DNA of 64,000 nucleotides, taken from contig BCLD01000004.1 of the NCBI GenBank assembly GCA_001600875.1, positions 28,794-92,793 of the forward strand. The letters are read 5' to 3'. Source of the DNA: Solicoccozyma terricola. Its lineage: Eukaryota > Basidiomycota > Tremellomycetes > Filobasidiales > Piskurozymaceae. The notes under the pieces were generated by a model. It was not told where the DNA came from. It made no database searches and worked only from the letters and a program-made list of their open reading frames with translations. Position 1 is the first letter of the stretch. Every line of letters begins with the position of its first letter. This document shows, in pieces, positions 35,060 through 43,646 of this stretch. The translations under genes and the position numbers were made by a program.

Positions 35060-36499
35060 CTATTCCACCACCGTCTCCTCTTCTTCGATGATCGTGACCC
35101 CCCTTTTCTCCTGATCCTGCACCTGGGCTTCGTAATCCCACTGCTCTACATAGCGGATCACATCGTCCCAATCACGAGCACGAGCGGTGCCCTCGAACAG
35201 TCGATCATCAGTCAGTGTCTTCAGGTAGTCGACATGACCCGCAGATATCCTCTCATCGTACGTCATCGTATCTTGAGGGGTCTCCACTCCCCATCGAAGC
35301 TGGTTCCATGGGTAGGCACCGAATAGTATCGACTTGATCGGCGGGTTAGCTTGGACAGCGGCGTCGACGTTGCGGAAGTGGTCGTCGATTAGGAGTTCAG
35401 CTTTGATGGCGTGGAGGATCTGCAAGGGGAACAAGGAGCGGGGGCAAGGAAGAGAAATCAGTCATCATCTGAACAATCGCACCAGACCAAACTTTCGATA
35501 AAGACCAACCTTGATCTTATGCTGTTTCCCACTATTCGCAAGGAACGCCTTCAGCAGCACCTGATTCACATCAAGCTCATCCGACTCCGCAACTTTTTTA
35601 TCCACCACCTCGCCTGTATCCTTCCCTTCGATCAGATCCTCCATGAATTCGAACGCACCGACAAAGTGCACATCGTCGAACATGTGTTTCAGGTCGTGCT
35701 CTTTCGACCACTCGAGTACCATCGGCCGTTGACGCCATGAGCGCGCTGTGACAATGTGCAGCGGGTGACCCATTGCCCGGAGGCGAGCTAGAGCCGTGTG
35801 GATTCCAGGAACTGGTGGAGTGTGCTTCAACACGCCGATCTCGACGTGGAACTGGATAAGCTTGTGTTCGGTTTCTATGTGGTGTGCAAAGGGGGGGTTC
35901 AGTCGACTGCACAGCAGGACTCGGTGAAGCAGAGCACTCACCCTGGACCGTCCCCCAGCCTCTGTTCCGGTATACATCATACGACGTCCAATCTTCGATG
36001 GTGAGATCCGTACCGTAGTACTTGTTGTGAAAGTTGGTGAGCGTGAGATTGTTCTGAGCGAGTACGTCGTCCTGTAGGATGGGAAATTTTAGAAAGTGGA
36101 AGGGATGGCGATCCCCCCCCCCCCCCTTCCCCTCCCTTTTCCCTCCCTTGCACTCACAAAATCAACCGCAATCACCCTCTTGTTCTGAACCTCGCTCGGA
36201 GGAATCTCCTCCATCCGAGTACCCTTCGACAAACCAGGAAAATACGACACCATCTCACTACCTCTCCTCATCGCCCCCATTCCGCCACCCGGCGTTGGCG
36301 GTGCAGATACCGACGCATCCGCATTCGCATCGATCGACCACCGCCTCTTTGAAAAGGAGAGGAGGTGGAAAGGCAGCTTGCTGATCTCGTCTGCAGGGAG
36401 ATCAGAGGGTGATGGAATGGAGGTTGGTGCGGGACGGGGTACATTCGACGGTGACTGAGCACGAGTCGTCGGCTCGGTTGAGGCGTGCATGTTGGTCAT
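35060..36499 (-). CDS. HAD-superfamily phosphohydrolase (NT5C-like)
   Basis: Probable phosphatase of the haloacid dehalogenase fold. After a disordered Ser/Pro N-terminus (PAPTSIPSPSDLPADEI), motif I spans an intron: KRVIAVDF joined to DDVLAQNN, giving the DxD nucleophile pair. Motif II is PLHIVTARSWRQRPMVL. Motif IV is KAELLIDDHFRNVDAAV with the paired Asp. The second exon (YYGTDLTIEDWTSYDVYRN) resembles the cap of 5'(3')-nucleotidase-like members. Ends with EEEETVVE and TAG 35060-35062. Start 36499 (MTNMHAST) chosen; an in-frame ATG at 36601 would add a hydrophobic 34-residue leader. The first intron contains a C14/G14 tract. Substrate unknown. Confidence 0.75.
36113..36126 (-). repeat. G14 (sense) tract in HAD-hydrolase intron
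   Basis: Fourteen C on the plus strand in the intron that splits catalytic motif I. Confidence 0.92.
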
Positions 36500-37021
36500 G
36501 TTGAGTGGGAAGGGGGTGATTGAGAGAGGGGAAGAGAGCAGACTGTGTGTGATGTAGAAAAAACGATTCAACAAGCTCCAAAGGGAAAGGGCATCCGCCA
36601 TATCCTCCCTAGACCACGACCACCACGGGCGGTTTTGTACCCCTCAAACGTGCCCTATCGCGAAGCATGGTTCTCCGACTACCGCTTCAAGGGGGATACT
36701 CTGACGACGATGAAAGGAGGTAGACGATGCTTACCCGGAATTCAGAGGGGTTTAAAGTGACCACTGCCGAAGATCCCGGCGGATATGGCGTGTGGGCAGA
36801 TGAAACCGCGAACCAAAGGACCGGGTGAGGTTTCATCGATATCAGCCGAGATGGAGGGTTTGCCAGCGTCCTCCTAATTCTGCAGTTGAAGCGACGTCCG
36901 AATGGCGTAGTGGCCACCACTTCATGGCACGAGTCGACGGTACCGTATGCATATCGAACAAAAGACCTCCTGGTCTCCCAGTTACAAACCACTCCCCCTT
37001 GCCTTGCCCCTTCCCTTCATC
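36500..37021. other. Intergenic region (522 bp), no gene seen
   Basis: Upstream region of the HAD-hydrolase gene and downstream region of the next minus-strand gene. The in-frame extension of the HAD gene to 36601 cannot be excluded. Confidence 0.4.
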
Positions 37022-37864
37022 TCACCGCCCACCATCCCTCCTCGCATGCTCTTCCACAGCCTCCAACCCAGGCAACACCTCGTTCCCAACCCTCTTCACG
37101 CCATACATCGCCTCCCTGATCCTAACTTCCCTCTCCATCAACCTATTCTCCTCCTCTGGACTCTTCTGTTCACCATGCGTCATCCCTCTAACAGTGAACG
37201 TCCCCGGATTGCTCAAAGTGCCTTGTTGAACGGCGTCGAGACGTTGTCGTGCGGCAGCCGCTTGATGTAATATCGACCCAGGTGAACGCCATGGAATCTT
37301 TGCTCGTGGGTTGGTCACTGAATCGTACGTCTGATCTAATGACTTGTCGGTTGACTTGGAATGCCGTGCGAGAGGGTCGGTTGTTCCTCTTCGATGCGCT
37401 TGCTCTGATGGCTCGAGACCGCCGCCGTGAGTCAATCGGGAATGAGCGACGTATCTAACGAGTTGATCACTATCTCCCAAGTCCAAGTTTTTGGAAACGG
37501 GTACGGTCGTCGTATCCCGGAAAGCAGCTTCGATCGTCTCGTCGAGCGTTGATGGGGTGAGGAATGTACCGGAGAGGTGGTGAAAGTCAACGAGGGTCCG
37601 AAGAGCGGGTGTGGTCAGTTTCCCACCGGGAAGATGAGGAGCGTTCGGTTGTTTGCGTGATGAAGAGGTGGGAGCAGAGGGTGCTGGTCTCCCAGTTGCG
37701 TTGGAAACCTGCTCCTTGGTGTATCGGGAGCGTGGGTAGAGTCCGAGTTGTTCGGGAGAGGGACGGGATGTGGAAGAGCTGGCGAGTGTACGGGTGGAGG
37801 AGGGGATAACACGGGGTGATGCCGAGCTGAGAATGGACCGCATGGTGGAGGACGAGGTGGCCAT
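37022..37864 (-). CDS. Unrecognised protein, probably mitochondrial
   Basis: One open exon of about 280 codons starting MATSSSTMRSILSSASPRVI, a Ser/Arg-rich, acid-free N-terminus like a mitochondrial presequence. The body is hydrophilic: LGLYPRSRYTKEQVSNATGR, PALRTLVDFHHLSGTFLTPS, TLDETIEAAFRDTTTVPVSK, then ENRLMEREVRIREAMYGVKR and GLEAVEEHARRDGGR before TGA. The C-terminal third is predicted helical and charged. The composition and targeting leader would fit a mitochondrial ribosomal or assembly factor, but no family motif was recognised. Frame integrity and conserved-looking segments argue that it is real. An ATG at 37939 adds 25 residues. Confidence 0.62.
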   Translation of the reverse strand: MATSSSTMRSILSSASPRVIPSSTRTLASSSTSRPSPEQLGLYPRSRYTKEQVSNATGRPAPSAPTSSSRKQPNAPHLPGGKLTTPALRTLVDFHHLSGTFLTPSTLDETIEAAFRDTTTVPVSKNLDLGDSDQLVRYVAHSRLTHGGGLEPSEQAHRRGTTDPLARHSKSTDKSLDQTYDSVTNPRAKIPWRSPGSILHQAAAARQRLDAVQQGTLSNPGTFTVRGMTHGEQKSPEEENRLMEREVRIREAMYGVKRVGNEVLPGLEAVEEHARRDGGR

Positions 37865-38239
37865 GATGAAAACTGCTATCCCTGTCAACTTGTATAGGTC
37901 GGTGAACTGGGTACGGACCAAACTCAACATTTCGGGCAAATCACGGACATGAGGTAGTTGAAATCCGCTTTCGCCACCGGAAATGGGTGGTGGACAAGGT
38001 AGGGACTAGGGTCGTGGGTCGTGCGGTCGTACACCTCCCAGGACTCCCTGAAGTCTCGTGAGCGATCTCAATTTTGCTGCAGACTTTTGCCCACGAAGAA
38101 AGGAGCTGAAATCATTTTGCTTCTTATAAAGGCATTCGTCGCATAGTGTGCTATTCGAGGCATGGGGTTCTTACACTATCAGCATCCTCCTTTTGCGCTG
38201 GGATCCTTTCAGAAGTAATGAGCTGATTGCGTCCATCTT
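37865..38239. other. Intergenic region before the tandem array
   Basis: No gene seen. ggggttcttacactatcagcatcc at 38164-38187 weakly resembles the promoter box of the array and might be a decayed further copy. Confidence 0.35.
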
Positions 38240-38367
38240 GGTTCTCACGTATTGCCATCCAGGTGTCAGCACTGAAGGTTCGCATCTCTCCTACTCCTAT
38301 CACTCCCTTTGAGAAGCATCAGATTGGATCTAGCAAAAATGGGTTCTCACATGGTGCTATCCAGGCG
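38240..38367 (+). promoter_or_regulatory. Duplicated 26-bp promoter box, unit 1
   Basis: Boxes at 38240-38265 and 38342-38367, 102 bp apart, share GGTTCTCA-N6-TGCYATCCAGGYG. ccctttgagaagcatc lies between them (38305-38320) and recurs in all three units. Confidence 0.6.
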
Positions 38368-38562
38368 CAGTCCTGGCTATCAGTCCGCCCTCGTTTATAT
38401 TGGTGCAGACTTGGACAAAGGAAGCCTACCTTCCCCATAAAGAAAGGCAACCTTCCTCCAAGGAAACAGAGGCATCCTCTTTAACAACCATTCCACCAAC
38501 ATCTACGCCTACACCCACACCAACGAGATACGTCCAAGTCAAAGTCATAACCCACACGTCAA

Positions 38563-38943
38563 ATGGATGAACCACGAGCAATTGAGCCAAGCGACATCCA
38601 CGTGGATGATGAGAGGTTGTTTAAGCAAGGCTTTTTAAATCAGAAGAAAGTTGATATTGTGAAGAAAAATAAGCTGTACCAGAAGGAAATTGATAATATT
38701 GACCAATCCGGCTTCAAGAGAGATCGTCTGAAGGCCAAAAGAAAAGCTTTATTGTATTACTACTATTTACTTTCAAAAAACCAACTCAGCGACAACGCCC
38801 CCAACGATGAGATTGGAACAAACCCATCAACCGATGATCCGACGGGACACCAGTCACCGGCCGACAATGCTAGCAGCGGCATGTCCGGCGGAGGCGGCGC
38901 ACGTACGACGCTCAATCCAACCACCGAGTCAAACACCTACTGA
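38563..38943 (+). CDS. Cassette ORF 1, unknown lineage-specific protein
   Basis: Intronless frame of 126 codons. N-terminal half is charged and helical with a Lys-rich segment (KKVDIVKKNKLYQKEIDN and DRLKAKRKALLYYYYLL); the C-terminal half is disordered, Asn/Ser/Gly-rich (NASSGMSGGGGARTT). No signal peptide, membrane helix or known motif. AT-richer than neighbouring genes and without introns, unlike almost every other gene here. Its flanks match those of the two downstream cassette ORFs although the proteins show no visible similarity. No translated leader match to the shared CAATCCTTCAGCAATCATG start context of ORFs 2 and 3. Coding status is plausible but unproven. Confidence 0.5.
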   Translation: MDEPRAIEPSDIHVDDERLFKQGFLNQKKVDIVKKNKLYQKEIDNIDQSGFKRDRLKAKRKALLYYYYLLSKNQLSDNAPNDEIGTNPSTDDPTGHQSPADNASSGMSGGGGARTTLNPTTESNTY

Positions 38944-39473
38944 GGTACCGGGCACAGCGTGTGTCAGAAATTGGACGCAAGCAGAAGCCCTGGCCGCGTA
39001 TATTCTAGTAAAGCAGAGAAAGGGTCAACTGTACTCTCGTAGGTAAAAACCAAATAAACCCACATATGCGTTCGAATTATATTCAATATACCTGCTCTAG
39101 TAATATGATGCAAGGTTCTGAGCTGGCGTGCACACGCTTTGAGTGGTCTACGCTAGTAGGTCGCACGTCATGATGATAGGTTGAAGGATGGATTCATGTG
39201 GAATGCGTTGGTCCCTGTCCCGACCGGAGCGATAGTAGATGTATTTACTGTGCATTCTCCCCCTCCACATTCCCCTCAATTCCCCGACCCATCGTGAGAA
39301 CAGCCTCACGTTGCACCCAATGCCCCACAACGGCGCCCATCCGCCCGGTGGCAAATTCCTCCCGCCACCGCCACCGCCACCGCCAGCTACGCGACTGTTA
39401 TTTGCAATCACTCGTTATCTCTGCTTCGCTCCGCCGGTGCCTTTGAGATGCATCAAGTGGCAGCTGTCAAACT

Positions 39474-39604
39474 GGTTCTCATACTATGCCATCCAGGTGT
39501 TGGCACTGAAGGTTCACATCTTTCTCCTACTCCAAGTACTCCCTTTGAGAAGCATCACCATTGAATCCCAGCAGAATGGGTTCTCACACGGTGCCATCCA
39601 GGCG
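39474..39604 (+). promoter_or_regulatory. Duplicated 26-bp promoter box, unit 2
   Basis: Boxes at 39474-39499 and 39579-39604 match those of unit 1 with nearly the same spacing (105 bp). A TATA-like tatatatac follows at 39713-39721, about 90 bp before the ATG. Confidence 0.6.
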
Positions 39605-39806
39605 CAAGTCGTGAGCACGCACTACCAGGGTTCTCGCTATGCTGTCCCTCCTTACAACGCAGTTGGAACATATTGCAGCTTCCTTGAGTGGCGAATTTGG
39701 CTTTTCCAGCCGTATATATACAAGGGGGGAATTCCGCAGAAAGGGTAACAGAGGGATATAAGCAATACCACCGAAGACATTCCACAATCACAATCCTTCA
39801 GCAATC

Positions 39807-40256
39807 ATGACCAGCGGCCGAGTTATAAGACTAGTAAACAACAACGTCCACCAAGAGCAAACCGAATGGAGGAACAAAGACACTAATGAGGTGTGGATGA
39901 TATTCAATAATAGTTCACCACCGGATTCATCATCGGTACCGCATCACGGAAAACTGGACGTGGCACCAACGGAGGATTCCAAGCCAGGGATTTATCAAAC
40001 AACCGACCACCGCGGGTACTGGCAAGTATTTGCGGCAAGCGAATGTATCTTCGTGAGGCGGGTGGGAGAAGAAGTTTCCATCCGGGATGAGGAGAATGAC
40101 ATCGTTTCGAACAGCGGAATCCCGACCATCGGGGCCCAAGAAAATGAGCAGTCCCAAGAGTCCGCCAGCATCGCTGGTACAGGGTCAAAGTCATGGTCAG
40201 AGTCAGCCATTACCAATCTCACTAACGAAGACTCCAATGCTGGGTCTGAGAATTAG
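39807..40256 (+). CDS. Cassette ORF 2, unknown lineage-specific protein
   Basis: Intronless frame of 149 codons starting MTSGRVIRLVNNNVHQEQTE in the context agcaatcATG, the same leader as ORF 3. The middle contains GIYQTTDHRGYWQVFAASEC and IFVRRVGEEVSIRDEENDI, a beta-rich pattern; the tail is acidic and Ser-rich (SESAITNLTNEDSNAGSEN). No signal peptide or membrane segment. A TATA-like box and a leader conserved with the next unit support transcription. No family recognised, and no visible similarity to ORFs 1 or 3. Confidence 0.58.
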   Translation: MTSGRVIRLVNNNVHQEQTEWRNKDTNEVWMIFNNSSPPDSSSVPHHGKLDVAPTEDSKPGIYQTTDHRGYWQVFAASECIFVRRVGEEVSIRDEENDIVSNSGIPTIGAQENEQSQESASIAGTGSKSWSESAITNLTNEDSNAGSEN

Positions 40257-40792
40257 GCACCACTCACGACAAACAAGGGGGGATATTCAGAAGTAAAGAA
40301 GTAGGCGTTATATCTTAGTGAGCGGAGGACATACAGTCCTCCCATAGGTTAAAAGAAAAAGAAATAGAAAACCCATATGCATTCGAATTAGATCATAAAA
40401 ATACCTGCTCTAGTAACATGATGCAAAGTGCCAAAGTCACCGATTCACGAGTGATGGGCTCACGTTATTGATTCACCAGGAATGCTCTGTCCCTGCTCGT
40501 TGTGTCTTTCCTGTGGCAGATTTGCCGGGCCACCGAGGAGACCGGGTGGTGAATTCTACCCATCGAACTACCGCCGCCACCGCCCGCTACAATTCACAAA
40601 GGATGTGAGTGTTATTTGCAATCACTCCTTATCTCTACTTATCTCCGCTACTCCATCCTTGCCCCCTTCCCCTTTCTGGTCCCTTTGAGAAGCAGTAGAT
40701 TTGCCCCCAGTAAAGCACGGTTTGAATATTCAAACAAGGTGCCATCAAAGGAAGCGAAAGGTGTTCACTATCTTGTGTCTCCGTAGCGTAAA

Positions 40793-40848
40793 CCCCTAAC
40801 CACTAACCACTAACCCCTAACCCCTAGCCCCTAGCCCCTAACCCCTAA
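40793..40848 (-). repeat. Interstitial telomere-like repeat, eight heptamers (TTAGGGG type)
   Basis: Eight consecutive heptamers on the plus strand: CCCCTAA, CCACTAA, CCACTAA, CCCCTAA, CCCCTAG, CCCCTAG, CCCCTAA, CCCCTAA. The complement is the TTAGGGG class used at fungal telomeres, including Cryptococcus relatives. Two variant forms show it is no longer maintained by telomerase. Confidence 0.85.
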
Positions 40849-41011
40849 CCCGGGTAGCACCCCTTTGATGTCGCTCGTTGAAACGGAAATACAGTACTCT
40901 TACCTTGAGCGGCAAATTGCCCTTTTGAGTCGTATAAAAGACAAGGAAGGGCGGGCGAGGGGGGAGGGAAGATCCGAATACATTCCAAATTCTCGCAATC
41001 CTTCAGCAATC

Positions 41012-41578
41012 ATGTCAATTCCAAGCACCAACACAAGAAAGCCTCAAGAGGAGGACCGTCCTGATGGTCCAAATGACGAAACCTCATCTCTCCCCGAAAG
41101 GCCATTGATGACTAGTGGGTTCGATACATTATCCTTCAAGTACAATGGGCCAGAGAGCGTCGACCCATTGGTGTATGGTATCGTTGGCGTGTTGACAGGC
41201 ACCGGCGTTTGCAAACCAGACAATTCGGGAGGTTTCATTATTCCCGCTGCCGATCAGAATAAGCACGTTTTCTTCGAAGTAGACACTGGTAGTCATATGA
41301 GGACTCGGACTACCTTTGATGGCAAAGCGAGTAGGCTTCTCTTCGTTTACAATGTCATCGCGGAGTTAAGAGAGGCAGGCCTAGGCCCGGAGTCATGGGC
41401 AAGCGTGAAGACTGTCGGCGCACAAACGATTCATGAGGACACCGGCGAGCAATTAATAGTGGAAATTGTACGAACACAAGATGACTACACAGAGGTCTCC
41501 ACAAAGATCTTCCAAAAGGACCAGGTCCTAAATCCGACTACCTTGGACAAGAACAATCTCAGCACTCGGGAAGGGTAA
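41012..41578 (+). CDS. Cassette ORF 3, unknown lineage-specific protein
   Basis: Intronless frame of 188 codons beginning MSIPSTNTRKPQEEDRPDGP in the context agcaatcATG. A disordered N-terminus precedes a folded-looking region: SVDPLVYGIVGVLTGTGVCK, GGFIIPAADQNKHVFFEVDT, RLLFVYNVIAELREAGLG, WASVKTVGAQTIHEDTGEQL and IVEIVRTQDDYTEVSTKIF. This reads as an alternating alpha/beta domain, but no family was recognised. A TATA-like gtataaaag at 40932-40940 lies 72-80 bp upstream. Of the three cassette ORFs this looks most like a stable folded protein. An in-frame ATG at 40865 would start upstream of the TATA-like box and is less likely. Confidence 0.62.
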   Translation: MSIPSTNTRKPQEEDRPDGPNDETSSLPERPLMTSGFDTLSFKYNGPESVDPLVYGIVGVLTGTGVCKPDNSGGFIIPAADQNKHVFFEVDTGSHMRTRTTFDGKASRLLFVYNVIAELREAGLGPESWASVKTVGAQTIHEDTGEQLIVEIVRTQDDYTEVSTKIFQKDQVLNPTTLDKNNLSTREG

Positions 41579-42063
41579 TCCAGTCTTTGGCAATAATCCT
41601 CTCTCCTCTTCCTCTTCCTCTTCCTCGGATCTTTCTTCAATCTGTTGTACCATTATACGATGCGTAGACTTCCTAAACAAATCTCTCCTTTCCTCTCCTC
41701 GCAAGTTTGTCAAGTTCCACCAACCACACTGAAGACTCCCATGACAATGATCGATAGCGTGAGGATACAGCGCACCAAGTCATCTGGCATATTAGAGTAA
41801 TGAATGAGATCCCCAATGTCTCTGGAATGTATCTTGGTAGAATCGAGTAGAGGATGTAAAAGTTGCTCGTGTTGTACTATCAACAATGGTTAAACCCCTG
41901 TATGTTCGATATCGATGCGTGCTCTAGTAACAACCTTCAGGGCGAGCTATTGCATCCAGGGGAGCTAGTGATTGTCATGATGATGTGATAGGCCGAAATG
42001 CAGGCGCACTGCATAACCCCCTCCCTCCCCTCCTTCCCCCCCCTCCTCCCCGGGGGGCGACAC

Positions 42064-43470
42064 TCAACCAAAGTTCCCCCACTCCAGACTCCAACACTCG
42101 ACGCTCCCCTTCCCCACCGCCCCATCCGTCCTCGGTTTCTCCACATCATCAGTCTCCTCATCGAAACAGCATATCAAATGGGCCTTTTTCGTCGCAGTAC
42201 CCAAACGACCCCATGCTACCAATTCCATCGGTCGTATGACGGTGTCTGGTGATGGTAAGGTGTTGTTCACGAAATGTGAGTGGTATCGGAGGGGATCACC
42301 TGTGGGTGTAGGTTGTCAGGGAATCGAATCCACGCGTGATGCAGCGTGTGTCTCCGCGTAAGCCAGCCAGCCAGCTAGCTAGCCAACCAGCCAACCTGCC
42401 AGCCAGCAAAACACCCTTCCACTCACCAGGATAAATCAAGAATTCGCCACCAAATTTAACACCATGACCGAGATAAAACCCTTCTTCCCAAACTTTTCTA
42501 AAACTAGCGCATCTCGCTCTTTCTATCAATGTACGAGGGTAATTCCATACATTCGCCTCTCGCGCTGTTTGTAAATCGTGATACAAGGAACCTGTTGTTT
42601 CCGGTGAGAACCATGGGTGGTGAATGGGTGTCGCTGGGACCTCGGTGAAGTAAGCGAGACCTTCGGATGGATTTGAAGAAGGTCCAGCAACTGGTACGTC
42701 GTCTTTTATCGGAGAACTAATTCGCTGTGACCCACTTGCTACTGCCACCTCTGCAGTTTCAGGAGTGAATAAAGATGGTAATTCCCCCGTTGCATCGACC
42801 GCACCCGTACCCGTACCCGCAGCCGCAACCCCACTCTCCTTCCCTTTCCCATTCATCCTCGCCAATTCCTTCATCCGTCTTCTCTCTTCTCTCTTCTTCA
42901 TCACCTCTGCCGAATCCGTGATCTTATTCGCAAACACTTTTTGACGTTCTGCTTGTTGTGCTGCTACATCTTCCTGTAATGCTCGAATGGTTACCAATCG
43001 AGAGGTTTCATGTGCTTTTATCTGTGCGGCGGTGGGAGGGATTATTGATGACGGCGAGTGGATGAGGTGACAGATGTCTGAAAGAAGATTGATTGATTGT
43101 AGTTTAGGTCAGATTACCCATTGAAAACCGTCGAAGGGGAGGGGGGGGGAAAGGGGTCAACGAACGGTTCTCGACCAACAACACGACTTCCTCCGGCATC
43201 AACAGCTGCGGTAATCCAAGAAATGCATTCTGTTGAGCTACACCGGGTAGAGTTCCAGCCATGAGACCGCATATCCGATGACGAACGCGGAGATTTGCGA
43301 CATCTAGTCAGGGGGTTTAAAACATGGAGCATGGTTTATACGTCAGGTTGAGAGCTCGAGCGAATGGGACCGATGTGGGCTTCCTCACCTTGTGCGTCCC
43401 AGCAGTACGCTTTGCCGTTGGAGAGATAGAGCGGGATGGTGCTTGGTCCTGGCTGTGGTGTGTGTGCCAT
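42064..43470 (-). CDS. SEN34: tRNA-splicing endonuclease catalytic subunit Sen34
   Basis: Cleaves pre-tRNA at the 3' splice site in the Sen complex. N-terminus: STIPLYLSNGKAYCWDAQ, then LRVRHRICGLMAGTLPGVAQ, NAFLGLPQLLMPEEVVLL. A coiled, Ala/Gly-rich linker follows (AQQAERQKVFANKITDSAEV). The catalytic domain reads FRKVWEEGFYLGHGVKFGGE, FLIYPG joined to DPLRYHSHFVNNTLPSPD, then VIRPMELVAWGRLGTATKKA and CWSLEWGNFG at the C-terminus. The Tyr (GFYLG), His (YHSHF) and Lys (TKKAH) of the RNase A-like triad are present. The intron between FLIYPG and DPLRYH holds a (CCAG)n repeat. Stop TGA 42064-42066. Confidence 0.9.
42360..42407. repeat. (CCAG)n imperfect microsatellite in Sen34 intron
   Basis: Ten or so ccag/ctag/ccaa/ctgc tetramers on the plus strand within the intron of SEN34. 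Confidence 0.88.
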
Positions 43471-43646
43471 TGCGGTGTGGAGCTGGTGGACTGCTGTTAC
43501 GGTCTACGGTGTTGAACTGGTTGGTGGTGGTTGGTGGTAATTATTGTCGATGCACGTGACTCACTCTCTCTCACTCAACTCTCTCTCTCAACTTCTCCAA
43601 CCATGGTCAACGGCAACAGCAACAGCAACACACCCGTCCCCCCGTC

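Larger units (their letters stand above)
38240..39473 (+). repeat. Tandem cassette unit 1
   Basis: First of three consecutive units that share flanks but not coding sequence. Upstream block 38240-38370 aligns with 39474-39607 of unit 2 over about 130 bp. Downstream block 39056-39114 aligns with 40369-40428, and the spacer gttatttgcaatcactcg at 39397-39414 aligns with 40611-40628. Confidence 0.85.
39474..40674 (+). repeat. Tandem cassette unit 2
   Basis: Upstream block resembles unit 1 (see there); core promoter and leader resemble unit 3: CCTTGAGTGGCGAATTTGGC at 39682-39701 against ccttgagcggcaaattgccc at 40903-40922, and an identical 19-mer caatccttcagcaatcatg ending at both start codons. 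Confidence 0.85.
40675..42000 (+). repeat. Tandem cassette unit 3
   Basis: Starts with ccctttgagaagcag (40681) as in the other units. The core promoter matches unit 2 and the 3' box gctctagtaa at 41921-41930 matches 39094-39103 and 40407-40416. tcatgatgatgtgatagg (41976-41993) resembles tcatgatgatagg (39168-39180) of unit 1. The promoter is interrupted by telomere-like repeats. Confidence 0.8.

Noticed and set aside
38240..42000. Transposon or LTR explanation of the repeated flanks
   Set aside because: No transposase, integrase or reverse transcriptase frame, no terminal inverted repeats and no target-site duplication were seen; head-to-tail order fits tandem duplication better.
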